Below, one piece after another: positions 26,865 to 37,315 of a stretch of DNA of 64,000 bases (the stretch's first letter is position 1; every line of letters begins with the position of its first letter). A program made the translations under genes and the position numbers. This stretch comes from Oceanisphaera profunda (GTDB lineage: Bacteria > Pseudomonadota > Gammaproteobacteria > Enterobacterales > Aeromonadaceae): positions 434,001-498,000 of the forward strand of contig NZ_CP021377.1 in assembly GCF_002157895.1 (NCBI RefSeq). Direction: 5' to 3'. Below the pieces are notes generated by a model. That model did no database searches, was not told the origin of the DNA, and worked only from the letters and a program-made list of their open reading frames with translations.

Positions 26865-29675
26865 TTAAGCTGTCGGCGTCAATGCGTCTTCGACTAGCGC
26901 TTTTTGTTGTTGTAAATGAACGGAGGTGTAACCCACCGCCGGTGAAGCAGATGCCTCTCGCCCGCTATAACCTAAGCGAGCACCCGCCGGAATGGCGGCA
27001 CGGAAATGGTGTTGGCTGCAATACCAAGCGCCCTGATTTTGTGGCTCTTCCTGACACCACACAAAATCGGTGACGTGTTGGTAATCTTCTAAAATGGCGG
27101 CCACCTCTTCCTGCGGGAAGGGATACAACTGCTCAATACGAATTAGGGCCACGTCAGTTTGTTCGTTCTTGCGGCGTGCTTCGAGCAAATCGTAATACAC
27201 CTTGCCCGAGCACAGCACTACACGCTTCACGCCTTTGGGATCCAGATCATCTATTTCGCCAATTGCGTTCAAGAAAGTGCCGTTGGCCATGGTTTCTAAG
27301 TCAGAAACCGCCAGTGGATGGCGCAATAACGACTTCGGCGACATTACCACTAATGGGCGGCGCATGGGTCGTAACACTTGGCGGCGCAGCATATGAAACA
27401 CCTGAGCCGGTGTGGTGGGGATCACCACTTGCATATTGTGCTCAGCGCACAATTGCAAGAAACGCTCAAGGCGTGCACTGGAGTGCTCTGGGCCTTGGCC
27501 TTCGTAGCCATGAGGTAACAACAGGGTTAAGCCACACATGCGGCCCCACTTTTGCTCGCCTGAGCTAACAAACTGGTCAATCACCACCTGAGCGCCGTTG
27601 GCAAAGTCACCAAACTGCGCTTCCCAAATGGTTAAACCATCGGGCTCGGCAGTGGCATAACCGTATTCAAAGGCCATGACCGCCATTTCACTCAATACCG
27701 AGTCAAATACCTGAAACTGGCCTTGGTCTTCGGACAAGTGACACAAAGGTGTATAGGTACTGGCGTTTTCTTGATTGTGCAATACCGCATGGCGATGGAA
27801 GAAAGTACCACGGCCGGAGTCTTGGCCTGTTAAGCGCACTTCATAGCCTTGGTCGCACAAGGTGGCATAAGCCAACACTTCGGCAAAACCCCAATCGGCG
27901 AGCTTTTCGCCCTTGGCCATCAGCTTACGGTCGTCGTAAATTCTGCCCACTTGGCGCTGCAACGGATGACTTTCCGGATATTCAGTTACTCGCTTGGCGA
28001 CGTCTTTTAATGCATCAAGCTCATAATGGTCATCATATTTCATGTCCCATTCGTGATTTAGATACGGTGCCCAATCTACGGTGATATTGTCCGTAGAGCG
28101 CCATTCTTTGACCACACACTCACCGCCATCCAGCGAATCACGATACTCGTTGATCATCACGGTGGTGTCTTCGGCACTAATAGTACCGTTAGCAATCAGC
28201 TTATCTGCATAGATTTTACGCGGCGTGGGGTGCTGTTTTATTTTTTTGTACATCAAAGGCTGAGTGGCACTGGGCTCATCGGCTTCGTTATGGCCATGGC
28301 GGCGATAACAAACCAAGTCAATCACCACATCACGACCAAACTCATTACGATAATCCAGCGCCAGCTGCGTCACCTGCACCACGGCTTCTGGGTCGTCGGC
28401 GTTAACGTGGAAAATCGGCGCCTGCACCATTTTCGCGATATCGGTACAATATTCGGTAGATCGCGTATCTCTTGGGTTTGAAGTGGTAAAGCCCACTTGG
28501 TTATTGATAACAATACGCACAGTGCCGCCCACGCCGTAGCCTCGGGTCAGCGACATATTAAAGGTTTCAGCTACCACACCTTGGCCGGCAAACGCCGAGT
28601 CACCGTGTATGGTAATCGGCAGCACTTGGCGACCATCTGGGTTGTCCAGTCGATCCATGCGCGCGCGCACTGAGCCGATCACCACAGGGTTAACGATTTC
28701 TAAATGCGAGGGGTTAAAAGCCAGTGCCAAGTGCACATTGCCGCCCGGAGTGTCGAAGTCTGAGCTAAAGCCCATGTGGTATTTAACGTCACCGGAGCTT
28801 TGTACTTCGTATTTACCGGCAAAGGCATCAAATAAGTCTTGTGGGCGTTTACCCAAGACGTTAACCAGCATATTTAAGCGGCCACGGTGGGCCATGCCGA
28901 TCACCACTTCTTTACCGCCGTTTTCACCAAAGCGACGGATCAGCTCTTTGGTCATGGGCACCAGCGCATCGCCGCCTTCCAGCGAGAAACGCTTGGCACC
29001 GGGGAACTTAGCACCTAGGTATTTTTCTAAGCCTTCGGCGGCATTTAAGCTGTCTAAAAAGCGCAGCTTATCCGCTTGGCTAAACTCAGGCTCGCCCACC
29101 ACAGTCTCAAGCTGGCTTTGGATCCAGCGCTTTTCGCGAGTACTGGTGATGTGCATGTATTCTGCACCCACAGAGCCACAGTAGGTTTTTTTCAGTGCTG
29201 CGACTAAGTCTTTTAACACCATGGTCTCTTGACCAATGGCGTAAGAGCCCACGTTAAAGGTGGCCTCAAGATCCGAACCGGTCAGATTATGAAACGCCGG
29301 ATCCAGCTCAGCCACCACCTTGCGATCCCACAAATTAAGTGGGTCTAAGTTGGCATTTTGATGACCACGAAAACGATAAGCGTTAATCAGCTGCAAGACT
29401 TTTACTTGCTTGGCATCGGTGTGCGGGTCGCTAACTGGTGTGTCATGACGGGAAGTGTCTTTAGCAAGACGGCGAAAATAATCTCTTACCTGTGAATGTG
29501 GTAGATCTTCTACGTTATCCTTTTGCGGCGGCAATTCGCTAAACACGACTTGCCATTGCTCAGGCACCGACTCAGGATCGGCCAGATAATCTTCGTAAAG
29601 GTCTTCGACATAGGTCGCATTGGCACCGGCCAGGTAAGAGGATTCCAGCCAGGCTTGCATAACGCCATTGTGCAT
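26865..29675 (-). CDS. sucA: 2-oxoglutarate dehydrogenase E1
   Basis: The thiamine-diphosphate-dependent decarboxylase of the complex, 936 residues. The N-terminus MHNGVMQAWLESSYLAGAN matches the E. coli start and includes the E2-contacting segment. The thiamine site includes GMAHRGRLNML, HGDSAFAGQGVVAE and the GDG-like INNQVGFTTSNP segment. It lies between sdhB and sucB in one transcription unit, so the complex is co-expressed with succinate dehydrogenase. Confidence 0.98.
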   Translation of the reverse strand: MHNGVMQAWLESSYLAGANATYVEDLYEDYLADPESVPEQWQVVFSELPPQKDNVEDLPHSQVRDYFRRLAKDTSRHDTPVSDPHTDAKQVKVLQLINAYRFRGHQNANLDPLNLWDRKVVAELDPAFHNLTGSDLEATFNVGSYAIGQETMVLKDLVAALKKTYCGSVGAEYMHITSTREKRWIQSQLETVVGEPEFSQADKLRFLDSLNAAEGLEKYLGAKFPGAKRFSLEGGDALVPMTKELIRRFGENGGKEVVIGMAHRGRLNMLVNVLGKRPQDLFDAFAGKYEVQSSGDVKYHMGFSSDFDTPGGNVHLALAFNPSHLEIVNPVVIGSVRARMDRLDNPDGRQVLPITIHGDSAFAGQGVVAETFNMSLTRGYGVGGTVRIVINNQVGFTTSNPRDTRSTEYCTDIAKMVQAPIFHVNADDPEAVVQVTQLALDYRNEFGRDVVIDLVCYRRHGHNEADEPSATQPLMYKKIKQHPTPRKIYADKLIANGTISAEDTTVMINEYRDSLDGGECVVKEWRSTDNITVDWAPYLNHEWDMKYDDHYELDALKDVAKRVTEYPESHPLQRQVGRIYDDRKLMAKGEKLADWGFAEVLAYATLCDQGYEVRLTGQDSGRGTFFHRHAVLHNQENASTYTPLCHLSEDQGQFQVFDSVLSEMAVMAFEYGYATAEPDGLTIWEAQFGDFANGAQVVIDQFVSSGEQKWGRMCGLTLLLPHGYEGQGPEHSSARLERFLQLCAEHNMQVVIPTTPAQVFHMLRRQVLRPMRRPLVVMSPKSLLRHPLAVSDLETMANGTFLNAIGEIDDLDPKGVKRVVLCSGKVYYDLLEARRKNEQTDVALIRIEQLYPFPQEEVAAILEDYQHVTDFVWCQEEPQNQGAWYCSQHHFRAAIPAGARLGYSGREASASPAVGYTSVHLQQQKALVEDALTPTA

Positions 29676-29796
29676 TTTTATCCCTTTATAACGTCTCGAC
29701 AGGGCTACTGTCTGGGGGTCGTCGGGTTAAGCCGCCCTTGCGAGCGGCCATTATCTTGCTCATTGCTTAGGGTCTACTGCCCTTTCGCGGCTAATT

Positions 29797-30513
29797 CTAC
29801 ACTGCCCGCTTTAACAACATGGACTTAATATTACCGATGGCCTTGCTGGGGTTTAAGCCTTTCGGGCATACATCGGTACAGTTCATGATGGTATGACAGC
29901 GGAACACACTAAAGGCATCTTCCATGCCCGATAAGCGCTCTTCGGTACCGGTATCGCGGCTGTCAGACAACCAACGATAAGCGGCTAATAAACCTGCAGG
30001 GCCAATAAACTTATCAGGATTCCACCAAAACGACGGGCAGGCGGTGGAGCAACAAGCGCACAGAATACACTCGTACAGACCGTCCAGCTTTTCGCGCTCG
30101 GCGGGGCTTTGTAAATGCTCGCGAGCCGGTGGCAGCTTTTCATCGGCGATAAGAAACGGCTTAATTTTTTCCCACTGAGTGTAAAACTGGGTTAAGTCGA
30201 TAACCAAGTCGCGCACCACCGGCAAGCCGGGCAGCGGACGCACCACTATCTTGTTACCTTGCTTAAGCAACGTAGACAAAGGCGTGATACAGGCTAAGCC
30301 GTTCTTGCCGTTCATGTTCATGCCATCTGAGCCACACACGCCTTCACGGCAGGAGCGGCGAAACGACAAGCTGGGATCTTGTTCTTTTAATGCCAACAGC
30401 GCATCCAATACCATCATGTCGGAACCTTCAGCCACTTCCAGCTGATAGTCTTTCATATACGGCTTGGCATCTGTTTCTGGGTTATAGCGATACACCGAAA
30501 TAGTGACTTGCAT
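29797..30513 (-). CDS. sdhB: Succinate dehydrogenase iron-sulfur subunit
   Basis: The electron-transfer subunit of complex II. The N-terminal [2Fe-2S] ferredoxin domain is SCREGVCGSDGMNMNG plus LACIT. The C-terminal domain has CILCACCSTACPS and CHTIMNCTDVCPKGLNP for the [4Fe-4S] and [3Fe-4S] clusters. At 238 residues it is identical in length to E. coli. It follows sdhA by 14 bases. Confidence 0.98.
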   Translation of the reverse strand: MQVTISVYRYNPETDAKPYMKDYQLEVAEGSDMMVLDALLALKEQDPSLSFRRSCREGVCGSDGMNMNGKNGLACITPLSTLLKQGNKIVVRPLPGLPVVRDLVIDLTQFYTQWEKIKPFLIADEKLPPAREHLQSPAEREKLDGLYECILCACCSTACPSFWWNPDKFIGPAGLLAAYRWLSDSRDTGTEERLSGMEDAFSVFRCHTIMNCTDVCPKGLNPSKAIGNIKSMLLKRAV

Positions 30514-30527
30514 CTTGCTCCCCTCTC

Positions 30528-32294
30528 TTAGTAAGTCCGCGCTTTGGGTTCAAAGGCTTCACGGTGATTGGGTGACAAGTTCACCGCACGGGTGCTCATT
30601 GACTCAGTAATCGGGCTGTACAAAGAATGGCATAACCAGTTCTCATCATCCCGGTCCGGATAGTCAAAGCGTGAGTGCGCACCGCGACTTTCGGTACGGA
30701 AATTCGCCGCGACTGCCGTAGCAATGGCAGTTTCCAACAGGTTATCTAATTCCAAACACTCAATACGCTGAGTGTTAAAATCAGCGCTGGTGTCATCCAA
30801 GCGTGCATTGTTTAAACGCTCACGGATTCTCTTCAGCTCAGCCAAGCCCTCGGCCATGGCCGCACCTTCACGGAACACAGAGAAGTTATGCTGCATGCAT
30901 TCTTGCAAGTCTTTCTTAATTTGTACTGGATCTTCGCCGTCGCGGTTATTTTCCCAACGGTTATAACGGGCCATGGCAGCTTGAATGTCGGCTTCGGTGG
31001 CGTCTTTCACGTCTTCCAGCTTTTGCAGTGCTTCCACTAGGTGACGACCCACGGCACGGCCAAACACCACTAAGTCCAGCAGCGAGTTGCCGCCTAAGCG
31101 GTTAGCGCCGTGTACCGATACACAGGCCACTTCGCCCACGGCAAATAAGCCTTTCACGTGCGACTCGTTTCCTTCGCCGTCCACGGTAATGGCTTGACCA
31201 TTTACGTCTGTCGGCACGCCACCCATCATATAATGACAAGTAGGAATAACGGGGATTGGCTCTACCACAGGATCGACGTGGGCAAAGGTACGGGCCAGTT
31301 CACAAATACCCGGCAAACGTGACTCCAGTACCTCTTTGCCTAAGTGATCGAGTTTTAGCTTTAAGTGCGGGCCCCAAGGGCCATCGCAGCCCCGGCCTTC
31401 ACGAATTTCAATCATCATAGAGCGCGCCACTACGTCGCGGCTGGCCAAGTCTTTAGCATTGGGCGCATAACGCTCCATAAAGCGCTCGCCGTCTTTATTC
31501 AGCAGATAACCGCCTTCACCACGACAGCCTTCGGTGACCAACGTACCGGCACCGGCAATACCTGTGGGGTGAAACTGCCACATTTCCATATCTTGCAAAG
31601 GCACACCAGCACGCACGGCCATGCCAATGCCGTCGCCGGTATTAATGTGTGCGTTGGTGGTGGACTGATAGATACGACCCGCACCACCGGTGGCTAAGAT
31701 AGTGGCCTTGGCTTTAAAGTACACCAGCTCGCCAGTTTCGATATCGATGGCGGTACAACCCACCACATCGCCGTCGGCGTTCTTCACCAGATCCAGCGCA
31801 TACCACTCAGAGAAAACCGTGGTCTTATGCTTAACGTTTTGCTGGTAAAGCGTATGTAACAGCGCATGACCGGTACGGTCAGAAGCTGCAGCAGTACGTG
31901 CGGCTTGCTCGCCACCAAAATTCAGTGACTGGCCGCCGAACGGACGCTGATAAATTTTTCCGTTGTCGAGGCGAGAAAAGGGCAAGCCCATTTTTTCTAA
32001 CTCAAGCACGGCTTCAGGGCCGCTTTGGCACATAAATTCAATGGCGTCTTGGTCGCCGATATAATCGGAGCCCTTAACGGTGTCGTACATGTGCCATTCC
32101 CAGTTATCTTCATGGGTATTGCCCAGAGCAACAGTAATGCCACCCTGCGCCGACACAGTATGAGAACGGGTTGGGAACACTTTAGAGAGCAGTGCACAGC
32201 TTTTGCCCGATTCGGCTATTTGCAAGGCGGCGCGCATGCCGGCACCCCCTGCGCCGATAACCACGGCATCAAATTCGCGAATGGTAATAGTCAA
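30528..32294 (-). CDS. sdhA: Succinate dehydrogenase flavoprotein subunit
   Basis: Oxidises succinate to fumarate through covalently bound [20 protein letters not shown] is the FAD fold. The His carrying FAD is in [10 protein letters not shown]. Substrate residues lie in the HPTGIAG and RGEGGYLLN segments, and DGPWGP and [11 protein letters not shown] are present. The start is probably TTG at 32294, one base after the sdhD stop, with GGGTG upstream. This gives 588 residues, the same length as E. coli SdhA. Other in-frame TTG or GTG codons reach back to 32318. Confidence 0.96.
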   Translation of the reverse strand: MTITIREFDAVVIGAGGAGMRAALQIAESGKSCALLSKVFPTRSHTVSAQGGITVALGNTHEDNWEWHMYDTVKGSDYIGDQDAIEFMCQSGPEAVLELEKMGLPFSRLDNGKIYQRPFGGQSLNFGGEQAARTAAASDRTGHALLHTLYQQNVKHKTTVFSEWYALDLVKNADGDVVGCTAIDIETGELVYFKAKATILATGGAGRIYQSTTNAHINTGDGIGMAVRAGVPLQDMEMWQFHPTGIAGAGTLVTEGCRGEGGYLLNKDGERFMERYAPNAKDLASRDVVARSMMIEIREGRGCDGPWGPHLKLKLDHLGKEVLESRLPGICELARTFAHVDPVVEPIPVIPTCHYMMGGVPTDVNGQAITVDGEGNESHVKGLFAVGEVACVSVHGANRLGGNSLLDLVVFGRAVGRHLVEALQKLEDVKDATEADIQAAMARYNRWENNRDGEDPVQIKKDLQECMQHNFSVFREGAAMAEGLAELKRIRERLNNARLDDTSADFNTQRIECLELDNLLETAIATAVAANFRTESRGAHSRFDYPDRDDENWLCHSLYSPITESMSTRAVNLSPNHREAFEPKARTY

Positions 32295-32295
32295 C

Positions 32296-32640
32296 TTATA
32301 CACCCCACAGTACGACAATTCCGGTCAGTACATAAACCAGCAGTAACACCACTACTCCAAACTGTGCCACGCCACGCAACAGCGCGCATTTCACATAGTC
32401 GGAGAGCACCTGCCAGGCACCTATCCAAGCGTGAATTAACACGCTTAACAGGGCCAATAGCGTAAACACCTTAGTTGAGGTTTGGGCAAAAAAGCCCTGC
32501 CAGACATCGTAAGTAATGTCATTAAAGGCAATAAACCCCACCAAATAGAGGGTGTATAAAGTCATGATAACCGCAGTAACACGCAACAAGATGAAGTCGT
32601 GCACGCCATTGCGGCCAATGCTTGCCGTATTCGTTACCAT
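32296..32640 (-). CDS. sdhD: Succinate dehydrogenase membrane anchor subunit D
   Basis: A three-helix anchor holding heme b and quinone with SdhC. The N-terminus [20 protein letters not shown] is diagnostic, and the heme-ligand His is in [19 protein letters not shown]. It is 114 residues. Its start overlaps the sdhC stop by 7 bases. Confidence 0.97.
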   Translation of the reverse strand: MVTNTASIGRNGVHDFILLRVTAVIMTLYTLYLVGFIAFNDITYDVWQGFFAQTSTKVFTLLALLSVLIHAWIGAWQVLSDYVKCALLRGVAQFGVVVLLLVYVLTGIVVLWGV

Positions 32641-33041
32641 ACCATTATCCCCGCTAGCACTGACAACACTGCCGTTACGCCCAATGCCACTTTAGCACTG
32701 AGTGCACCCGACTCCAGGTCTTCGCCGTAGCCTGCGTCCATAATGAGATGACGAATGCCACCCACTATATGATAAGCCAGCGCCGTCAACATACCCCACA
32801 GGATAAACCAGACGAAAAAGCCGTCTAAGATATCCACGACTTCCAGAAATCCAGTCTCTGACGAGAGTGAAGACTTAAGTAGCCACAGCAAGATAGCGAG
32901 TGAAAATAAGGTGATAACGCCGGAAACCCGGTGCAGAATTGATGCGATTGCAGCGACAGGTTGGCGTATAGTCCGTAGATCGAGGTTTACAGGTCTCTGT
33001 TTTTTAGTCACGGTCTGCCCACTTGGCTCCATTGAGCTCAT
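32634..33041 (-). CDS. sdhC: Succinate dehydrogenase cytochrome b556 subunit C
   Basis: First gene of the sdh-suc operon: a membrane anchor with three transmembrane helices. The motifs [16 protein letters not shown] and SILHRVSGV (quinone site Ser and Arg) are present, with the heme-ligand His in [15 protein letters not shown]. It is 135 residues, slightly longer at the N-terminus than E. coli; an ATG at residue 4 is an alternative. Confidence 0.96.
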   Translation of the reverse strand: MSSMEPSGQTVTKKQRPVNLDLRTIRQPVAAIASILHRVSGVITLFSLAILLWLLKSSLSSETGFLEVVDILDGFFVWFILWGMLTALAYHIVGGIRHLIMDAGYGEDLESGALSAKVALGVTAVLSVLAGIMVW

Positions 33042-33189
33042 TAGTTATTGTTGTAATAGACACAGCCCAGATACACGAAATGAGAACGCTACGTGCGTGT
33101 TGGCTAATAACAAATTGACGCTTGAGCATTATTTGTACGCCTCCTCGCAGGTCAACATCTCACTACAGCCTCATATATCCTCGTGTGCC

Positions 33190-33218
33190 AGTATATGAAG
33201 CGCAATTTGTAATTACAA
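33190..33218 (-). promoter_or_regulatory. Candidate sigma70 promoter of the sdh-suc operon
   Basis: Minus-strand TTGTAA (33218-33213), exactly 17 bases, then TATACT (33195-33190), about 150 bases before sdhC. It lies in the 387-base divergent region shared with gltA. On the plus strand TTGACA at 33299 is a weaker candidate -35 for gltA, without a good -10. No other gene lies in the gap. Confidence 0.5.
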
Positions 33219-33428
33219 CGAAGGCCTTGATCCAATTGCCAAATCTGTAAAGCCGATCGCACAACGAGCCGAGGCAAATATAAGGATGTACGGCTAAATT
33301 GACATTGACCGTTAATTCTGTTTTCAATATGCGCGCACCGCAGGATGCATTAGTAGTTAAACATCTATGCAAACTATGTAAAAATGCTTACTTGCGGACC
33401 TATTATAAAAAAGCGAAGGAGACGTGCT

Positions 33429-34715
33429 ATGGCTGACCAAAAGGCCACTCTGCATTTGCCCGGCCAGGAACCTATTGAGCTTCCTATTGCCTCAGGCACT
33501 GCTGGTTATGATGTGATCGATATCAGCACACTAGGCTCACATGGCTACTTTACCTACGACCCTGGTTTTATGGCAACGGCATCCTGCCAGTCCGAAATTA
33601 CCTATATCGACGGTGATTTAGGTATCTTGTTGTACCGCGGTTATCCTATCGACCAGTTGGCAAAAGACGCCAACTATCTCGAAGTGTGCTACTTGCTGTT
33701 GTACGGAGAAGCGCCCACTGCCAAGCAGTTTGAAGAATTTCAGCGTCTTATTATGCGCCACACCATGGTGCATGAGCAGCTGTCATCCTTCTTTAAGGGC
33801 TACCGTCGCGACGCACACCCGATGGCGATTGTGTGTGGCGTGATTGCCGGTTTATCCGCGTTTTACCATGATCCTATGGATATTACCGACCAATCGCACC
33901 GCGAAACTGCCGCCCATCGCATGATCGCTAAGTTGCCGACGATCGCAGCCATGGCCTATAAATATTCGGTTGGCCAGCCCTTCGTTTACCCGCGTAACGA
34001 TTTAAGCTACGCCGGAAACTTCTTGCAAATGATGTTTGCAATACCTTGCGAAGACTACAAGGTAAACCCGATTGTTGAGCGCGCCATGGACCGCATCTTT
34101 ACTTTGCATGCGGATCATGAGCAAAACGCCTCTACCTCGACTGTGCGCCTAGCAGGCTCCAGTGGTGCCAATCCGTTTGCTTGTATTGCTGCCGGTATTG
34201 CTTCTTTGTGGGGACCGGCTCACGGCGGTGCTAACGAAGCCTGCTTGACCATGCTCGAAGAGATTGGCTCAGTGGATAGAATTCCTGAGTTTATCGCGCG
34301 TGCCAAAGACAAAGATGATCCGTTCCGCTTAATGGGCTTTGGCCATCGGGTGTATAAGAACTTTGACCCCCGTGCCACCGTGATGCGTGATACTTGTCAT
34401 GAAGTGTTGGACGATCTGAAAATTGAAGATCCACTGTTAGACGTAGCTATGGAGTTAGAGCGTATTGCGCTGTCTGACCCTTACTTCGTGGAACGTAAAC
34501 TGTATCCAAACGTGGACTTCTACTCAGGCATAGTGCTGAAAGCCGTCGGCATTCCAAGCAGCATGTTTACCGTGATCTTCGCCCTGTCTCGTACCGTAGG
34601 CTGGATGTCGCACTGGAATGAGATGATGTCGGACTCCAAGCAAAAAATCGGCCGTCCGCGCCAGCTCTACACCGGTGCCCCTGAGCGCGAGTTTCGTACT
34701 CAAGTTAAGAAATAA
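33429..34715 (+). CDS. gltA: Citrate synthase
   Basis: Condenses oxaloacetate with acetyl-CoA, entry to the TCA cycle. The frame opens at 33384, but [10 protein letters not shown] at 33429 has GAAGGAG 8 bases upstream and matches the E. coli MADTKAKL start. It is 428 residues, the hexameric type I form. The catalytic His residues are in [11 protein letters not shown] and [14 protein letters not shown], and the Asp is in YPNVDFYSG. It is transcribed divergently from sdhC, as in enteric bacteria. Confidence 0.98.
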   Translation: MADQKATLHLPGQEPIELPIASGTAGYDVIDISTLGSHGYFTYDPGFMATASCQSEITYIDGDLGILLYRGYPIDQLAKDANYLEVCYLLLYGEAPTAKQFEEFQRLIMRHTMVHEQLSSFFKGYRRDAHPMAIVCGVIAGLSAFYHDPMDITDQSHRETAAHRMIAKLPTIAAMAYKYSVGQPFVYPRNDLSYAGNFLQMMFAIPCEDYKVNPIVERAMDRIFTLHADHEQNASTSTVRLAGSSGANPFACIAAGIASLWGPAHGGANEACLTMLEEIGSVDRIPEFIARAKDKDDPFRLMGFGHRVYKNFDPRATVMRDTCHEVLDDLKIEDPLLDVAMELERIALSDPYFVERKLYPNVDFYSGIVLKAVGIPSSMFTVIFALSRTVGWMSHWNEMMSDSKQKIGRPRQLYTGAPEREFRTQVKK

Positions 34716-34746
34716 TCTACACTTTTCTTAACCGCTAGCGCACAAC

Positions 34747-34775
34747 AAGGCCGACAGTAATGTCGGCCTTTTTTA
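34747..34775 (+). terminator. Intrinsic terminator of gltA
   Basis: AAGGCCGACA / TGTCGGCCTT stem, tight loop, then TTTTTT, about 35 bases past the stop. Confidence 0.9.
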
Positions 34776-34823
34776 TGCATGAAAGACGGTGAAGGGTGAG
34801 GCGAAAGAAGAAACCTCACACCC

Positions 34824-34926
34824 CGTAGCCGCCAATTTATTCGGCGGTCCTGCGAAGCAGGATGGGTTTAAAGGCCCAGTTTGGCCTTATTGGTAACAAA
34901 AAAGCTTTATTCAAAAGCCAACCGTG
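34824..34926. repeat. Dispersed repeat E (copy 1)
   Basis: A stretch of about 45 bases at 34880-34925, TTTGGCCTTATTGGTAACAA then TTTATTCAAAAGC, recurs at 43675-43719. The neighbouring GCCAATTTATTCGGC reappears inverted at 43722-43737, so this is one composite unit found twice. Confidence 0.65.
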
Positions 34927-35017
34927 GCGAACACTCTTTATATACAAACAAGTCCCATACTACAAAACATCTGCATAATTGTTTAACTCGGCGCTAGTGC
35001 CCCACGCTCGACCTTAA

Positions 35018-35137
35018 GCCGTCTTCCTGACGCACGTCAGGATCTTGCCCTTATGCCGTCTTCCTGATGAAAATCAGGATCTGGGTTTTGGTTTTAAGAC
35101 CAAGAGCGAGATACCGGGGCGAGCCCGGTACGACGGC
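35018..35137. repeat. Cluster of three REP-like units, family A
   Basis: Units at about 35018-35048, 35055-35085 and 35105-35136 share the edges GCCGTC / GAGAT and differ in the hairpin core (CCTGACG.CGTCAGG, CCTGAT..ATCAGG, ACCGGG..CCCGGT). The same three-unit order occurs at 43420-43539. Confidence 0.8.
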
Positions 35138-35164
35138 AAAGCCAGATATGACACCAGCACAAAC

Positions 35165-35200
35165 AAAAACACCGAGCCTGTTAGGGCTCGGTGTTTTATT
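35165..35200. terminator. Bidirectional terminator downstream of fbp
   Basis: AACACCGAGCC / GGCTCGGTGTT with a 6-base loop, T-rich on the plus strand and A-rich before it. It is 32 bases past the fbp stop. Confidence 0.85.
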
Positions 35201-35231
35201 TTTTGGCTGGGCGCTAGGCGCTAGTTACGGT

Positions 35232-36251
35232 TTACGCTTTTTCTGCGCTAGAAAATTCGTTCATCAGCTCGCCGGCTTTGTCGACCATGTTAACAGAGCC
35301 GACAAAGTACGGGGTGCGCTGGTGTAACTCAGTCGGCTTGATTTCCATGATGCGACGGAAACCATCAGTGGCTTTACCACCGGCTTGCTCGGCCATAAAG
35401 GCCAGCGGGTTGCATTCATACAATAAACGCAACTTACCGTTAGGCGAGTTAGTGCCAGACGGGTAAATGTAGATGCCACCTTTGAGCATATTGCGGTGAA
35501 AGTCGGACACTAAAGAGCCGATGTAGCGTGAGCTGTATGGGCGCTGCGTGGCATCGTCTTTTTCTTGGCAATACTTCAGGTACTTCTTCACGCCTTCTGG
35601 GAAGCGGATGTAGTTACCTTCGTTGATGGAATAGATATATCCCTGCTCAGGAATACGAATATTCTCGTGAGACAAGCAGAACGAGCCCAAGGTAGGATCG
35701 TAGGTAAAGCCGTGCACGCCATTACCTGTGGTGTACACCAACATGGTAGAAGAGCCATACACCACGTAGCCGGCGGCCACTTGGTTGATGCCAGGCTGCA
35801 GGAAGTCATCCATGGAGACCGGCTGACCCGCTTCAGTCACGCGACGATAGATAGAGAAGATAGTACCCACAGACACGTTCACGTCGATATTTGAAGAACC
35901 ATCAAGCGGATCCATCAGTACTATGTACTTGGCGTTGCATTGGCGCTCATCATCAAAAGCCACGTAGTGGTCTTCTTCTTCTGAGGCAATACCACAGACT
36001 TCGCCACGGGCTTCCAAGGCGGCTTTAAACATGTCGTTGGCGAACACATCTAATTTTTGCTGCACTTCACCCTGTACGTTTTCGCTATTGTTGCTGCCAC
36101 CAATAATATCGGTGACCAAACCGGCGCGGTTAATTTCGCGGTTTACTATCTTGGCGGCGCGACGGATAGACGATAATAGCGACGACAATTCGCCACTGGC
36201 GCTGGGGTAGTCAGCTTGGTTCTTAATGATGTATTCACCCAGGGTAATCAT
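35232..36251 (-). CDS. fbp: Fructose-1,6-bisphosphatase class I
   Basis: The gluconeogenic phosphatase, 339 residues. Metal and substrate motifs: IASEEED, the catalytic [28 protein letters not shown], and the phosphate-binding [17 protein letters not shown] 36251 (MITLGEYI) is chosen because GAGGA sits 6 bases upstream; the in-frame TTG at 36263 is not needed. It is a separate unit from the kdsB operon that lies upstream on the same strand. Confidence 0.97.
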   Translation of the reverse strand: MITLGEYIIKNQADYPSASGELSSLLSSIRRAAKIVNREINRAGLVTDIIGGSNNSENVQGEVQQKLDVFANDMFKAALEARGEVCGIASEEEDHYVAFDDERQCNAKYIVLMDPLDGSSNIDVNVSVGTIFSIYRRVTEAGQPVSMDDFLQPGINQVAAGYVVYGSSTMLVYTTGNGVHGFTYDPTLGSFCLSHENIRIPEQGYIYSINEGNYIRFPEGVKKYLKYCQEKDDATQRPYSSRYIGSLVSDFHRNMLKGGIYIYPSGTNSPNGKLRLLYECNPLAFMAEQAGGKATDGFRRIMEIKPTELHQRTPYFVGSVNMVDKAGELMNEFSSAEKA

Positions 36252-36374
36252 AATATTCCTCAAAGATTTTGATGTGACGTTTAATCGTCATAACAGCGGG
36301 GTAAAATACCCCTTTCATTTTTATTACAGATTTTTACAGAATTCGTTAATACAGAAGATGTTACTTTTAGCGCG

Positions 36375-37130
36375 TTAGCCGACCTGCGCCGCTAACTGCC
36401 GGCGTACGGCGTCTAAGTCTGCGGGGGTATCCACACCCGGTTGCGGCCGCTCACAGGCATCCGCAATGGCAATCGATTCCCCATGCCAGAGCACGCGCAG
36501 CTGCTCAAGTTTTTCTAATTGCTCAAGGGGGCTGATGGGCAGAGCTAAATAACGGCGGATAAATCCGGCACGGTAGGCATAAATACCAATATGGCGGCGA
36601 CAATGGCTGAGATCCGGCGCGCCATTGGCCATGCCGTCGCGGTCAAAGGGCAGCAGGGAGCGGCTAAAGTACAAGGCTAAGCCTTGGGCACTTTGCACTA
36701 CCTTGACCACGTTCGGGTCTTGCAGTTCTTCAAGGGTATCAATGGCGGTAGCCAAGGTGGCCATAGGAGCCGGACTGGCTGCCAATAAGTGGGCCACTTG
36801 ATCCACCAGTGCCGGCGGCAGCAAGGGTTCGTCACCTTGCACATTGACCACAATATCGTCGGCGCCCAAGCCTAACAGCTCAACCACTTCCGCTAAGCGC
36901 TCGGTGCCGGAGTCATGGTGCGGGCTGGTTAAGCACACTTCTACGCCGCAGGGGCGCAGCGCATCAACAATCCGCGCATCGTCCGTGGCCACCACCACTC
37001 TTAGTGCACTGCTTTTTTGCGCCTGCTCAACTACCCATTGGATCATGGGTTTGCCATGAATATCGGCCAGCGGTTTACCCGGTAAACGGGTCGAGCTAAA
37101 TCGAGCCGGAATCACTACCACAAAACTCAT
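36375..37130 (-). CDS. kdsB: 3-deoxy-manno-octulosonate cytidylyltransferase
   Basis: Activates Kdo as CMP-Kdo for lipopolysaccharide inner core synthesis. The nucleotidyltransferase fold begins [33 protein letters not shown] and the [10 protein letters not shown] segment are all present. It is 251 residues. Its ATG overlaps the ycaR stop by 4 bases. It is the last gene of comEC-msbA-lpxK-ycaR-kdsB. Confidence 0.97.
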   Translation of the reverse strand: MSFVVVIPARFSSTRLPGKPLADIHGKPMIQWVVEQAQKSSALRVVVATDDARIVDALRPCGVEVCLTSPHHDSGTERLAEVVELLGLGADDIVVNVQGDEPLLPPALVDQVAHLLAASPAPMATLATAIDTLEELQDPNVVKVVQSAQGLALYFSRSLLPFDRDGMANGAPDLSHCRRHIGIYAYRAGFIRRYLALPISPLEQLEKLEQLRVLWHGESIAIADACERPQPGVDTPADLDAVRRQLAAQVG

Positions 37131-37315
37131 GCGGGCAACTCATCGAGGCTTAATTTGCGGGCTTTATTTTCCAGCAATACCGGAATATCTTCGGTAATGG
37201 GGTACGCCAAGCGGTCAAAACGACACACTAACTCGTTGTGAGCTCGGTCTAGCTGTAGCTTTCCTTTGCAGATTGGGCAGGCAATAATTTCCACCAATTT
37301 TGCATCAATCGCCAT
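37127..37315 (-). CDS. ycaR: Trm112/YcaR family zinc-ribbon protein
   Basis: A 62-residue protein of the UPF0434/Trm112 family: [15 protein letters not shown] and [12 protein letters not shown]...IPVLLE. Only the first Cys pair and one further Cys are seen, as in E. coli YcaR. The bacterial function is not settled. It sits between lpxK and kdsB with overlaps on both sides. Confidence 0.93.
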   Translation of the reverse strand: MAIDAKLVEIIACPICKGKLQLDRAHNELVCRFDRLAYPITEDIPVLLENKARKLSLDELPA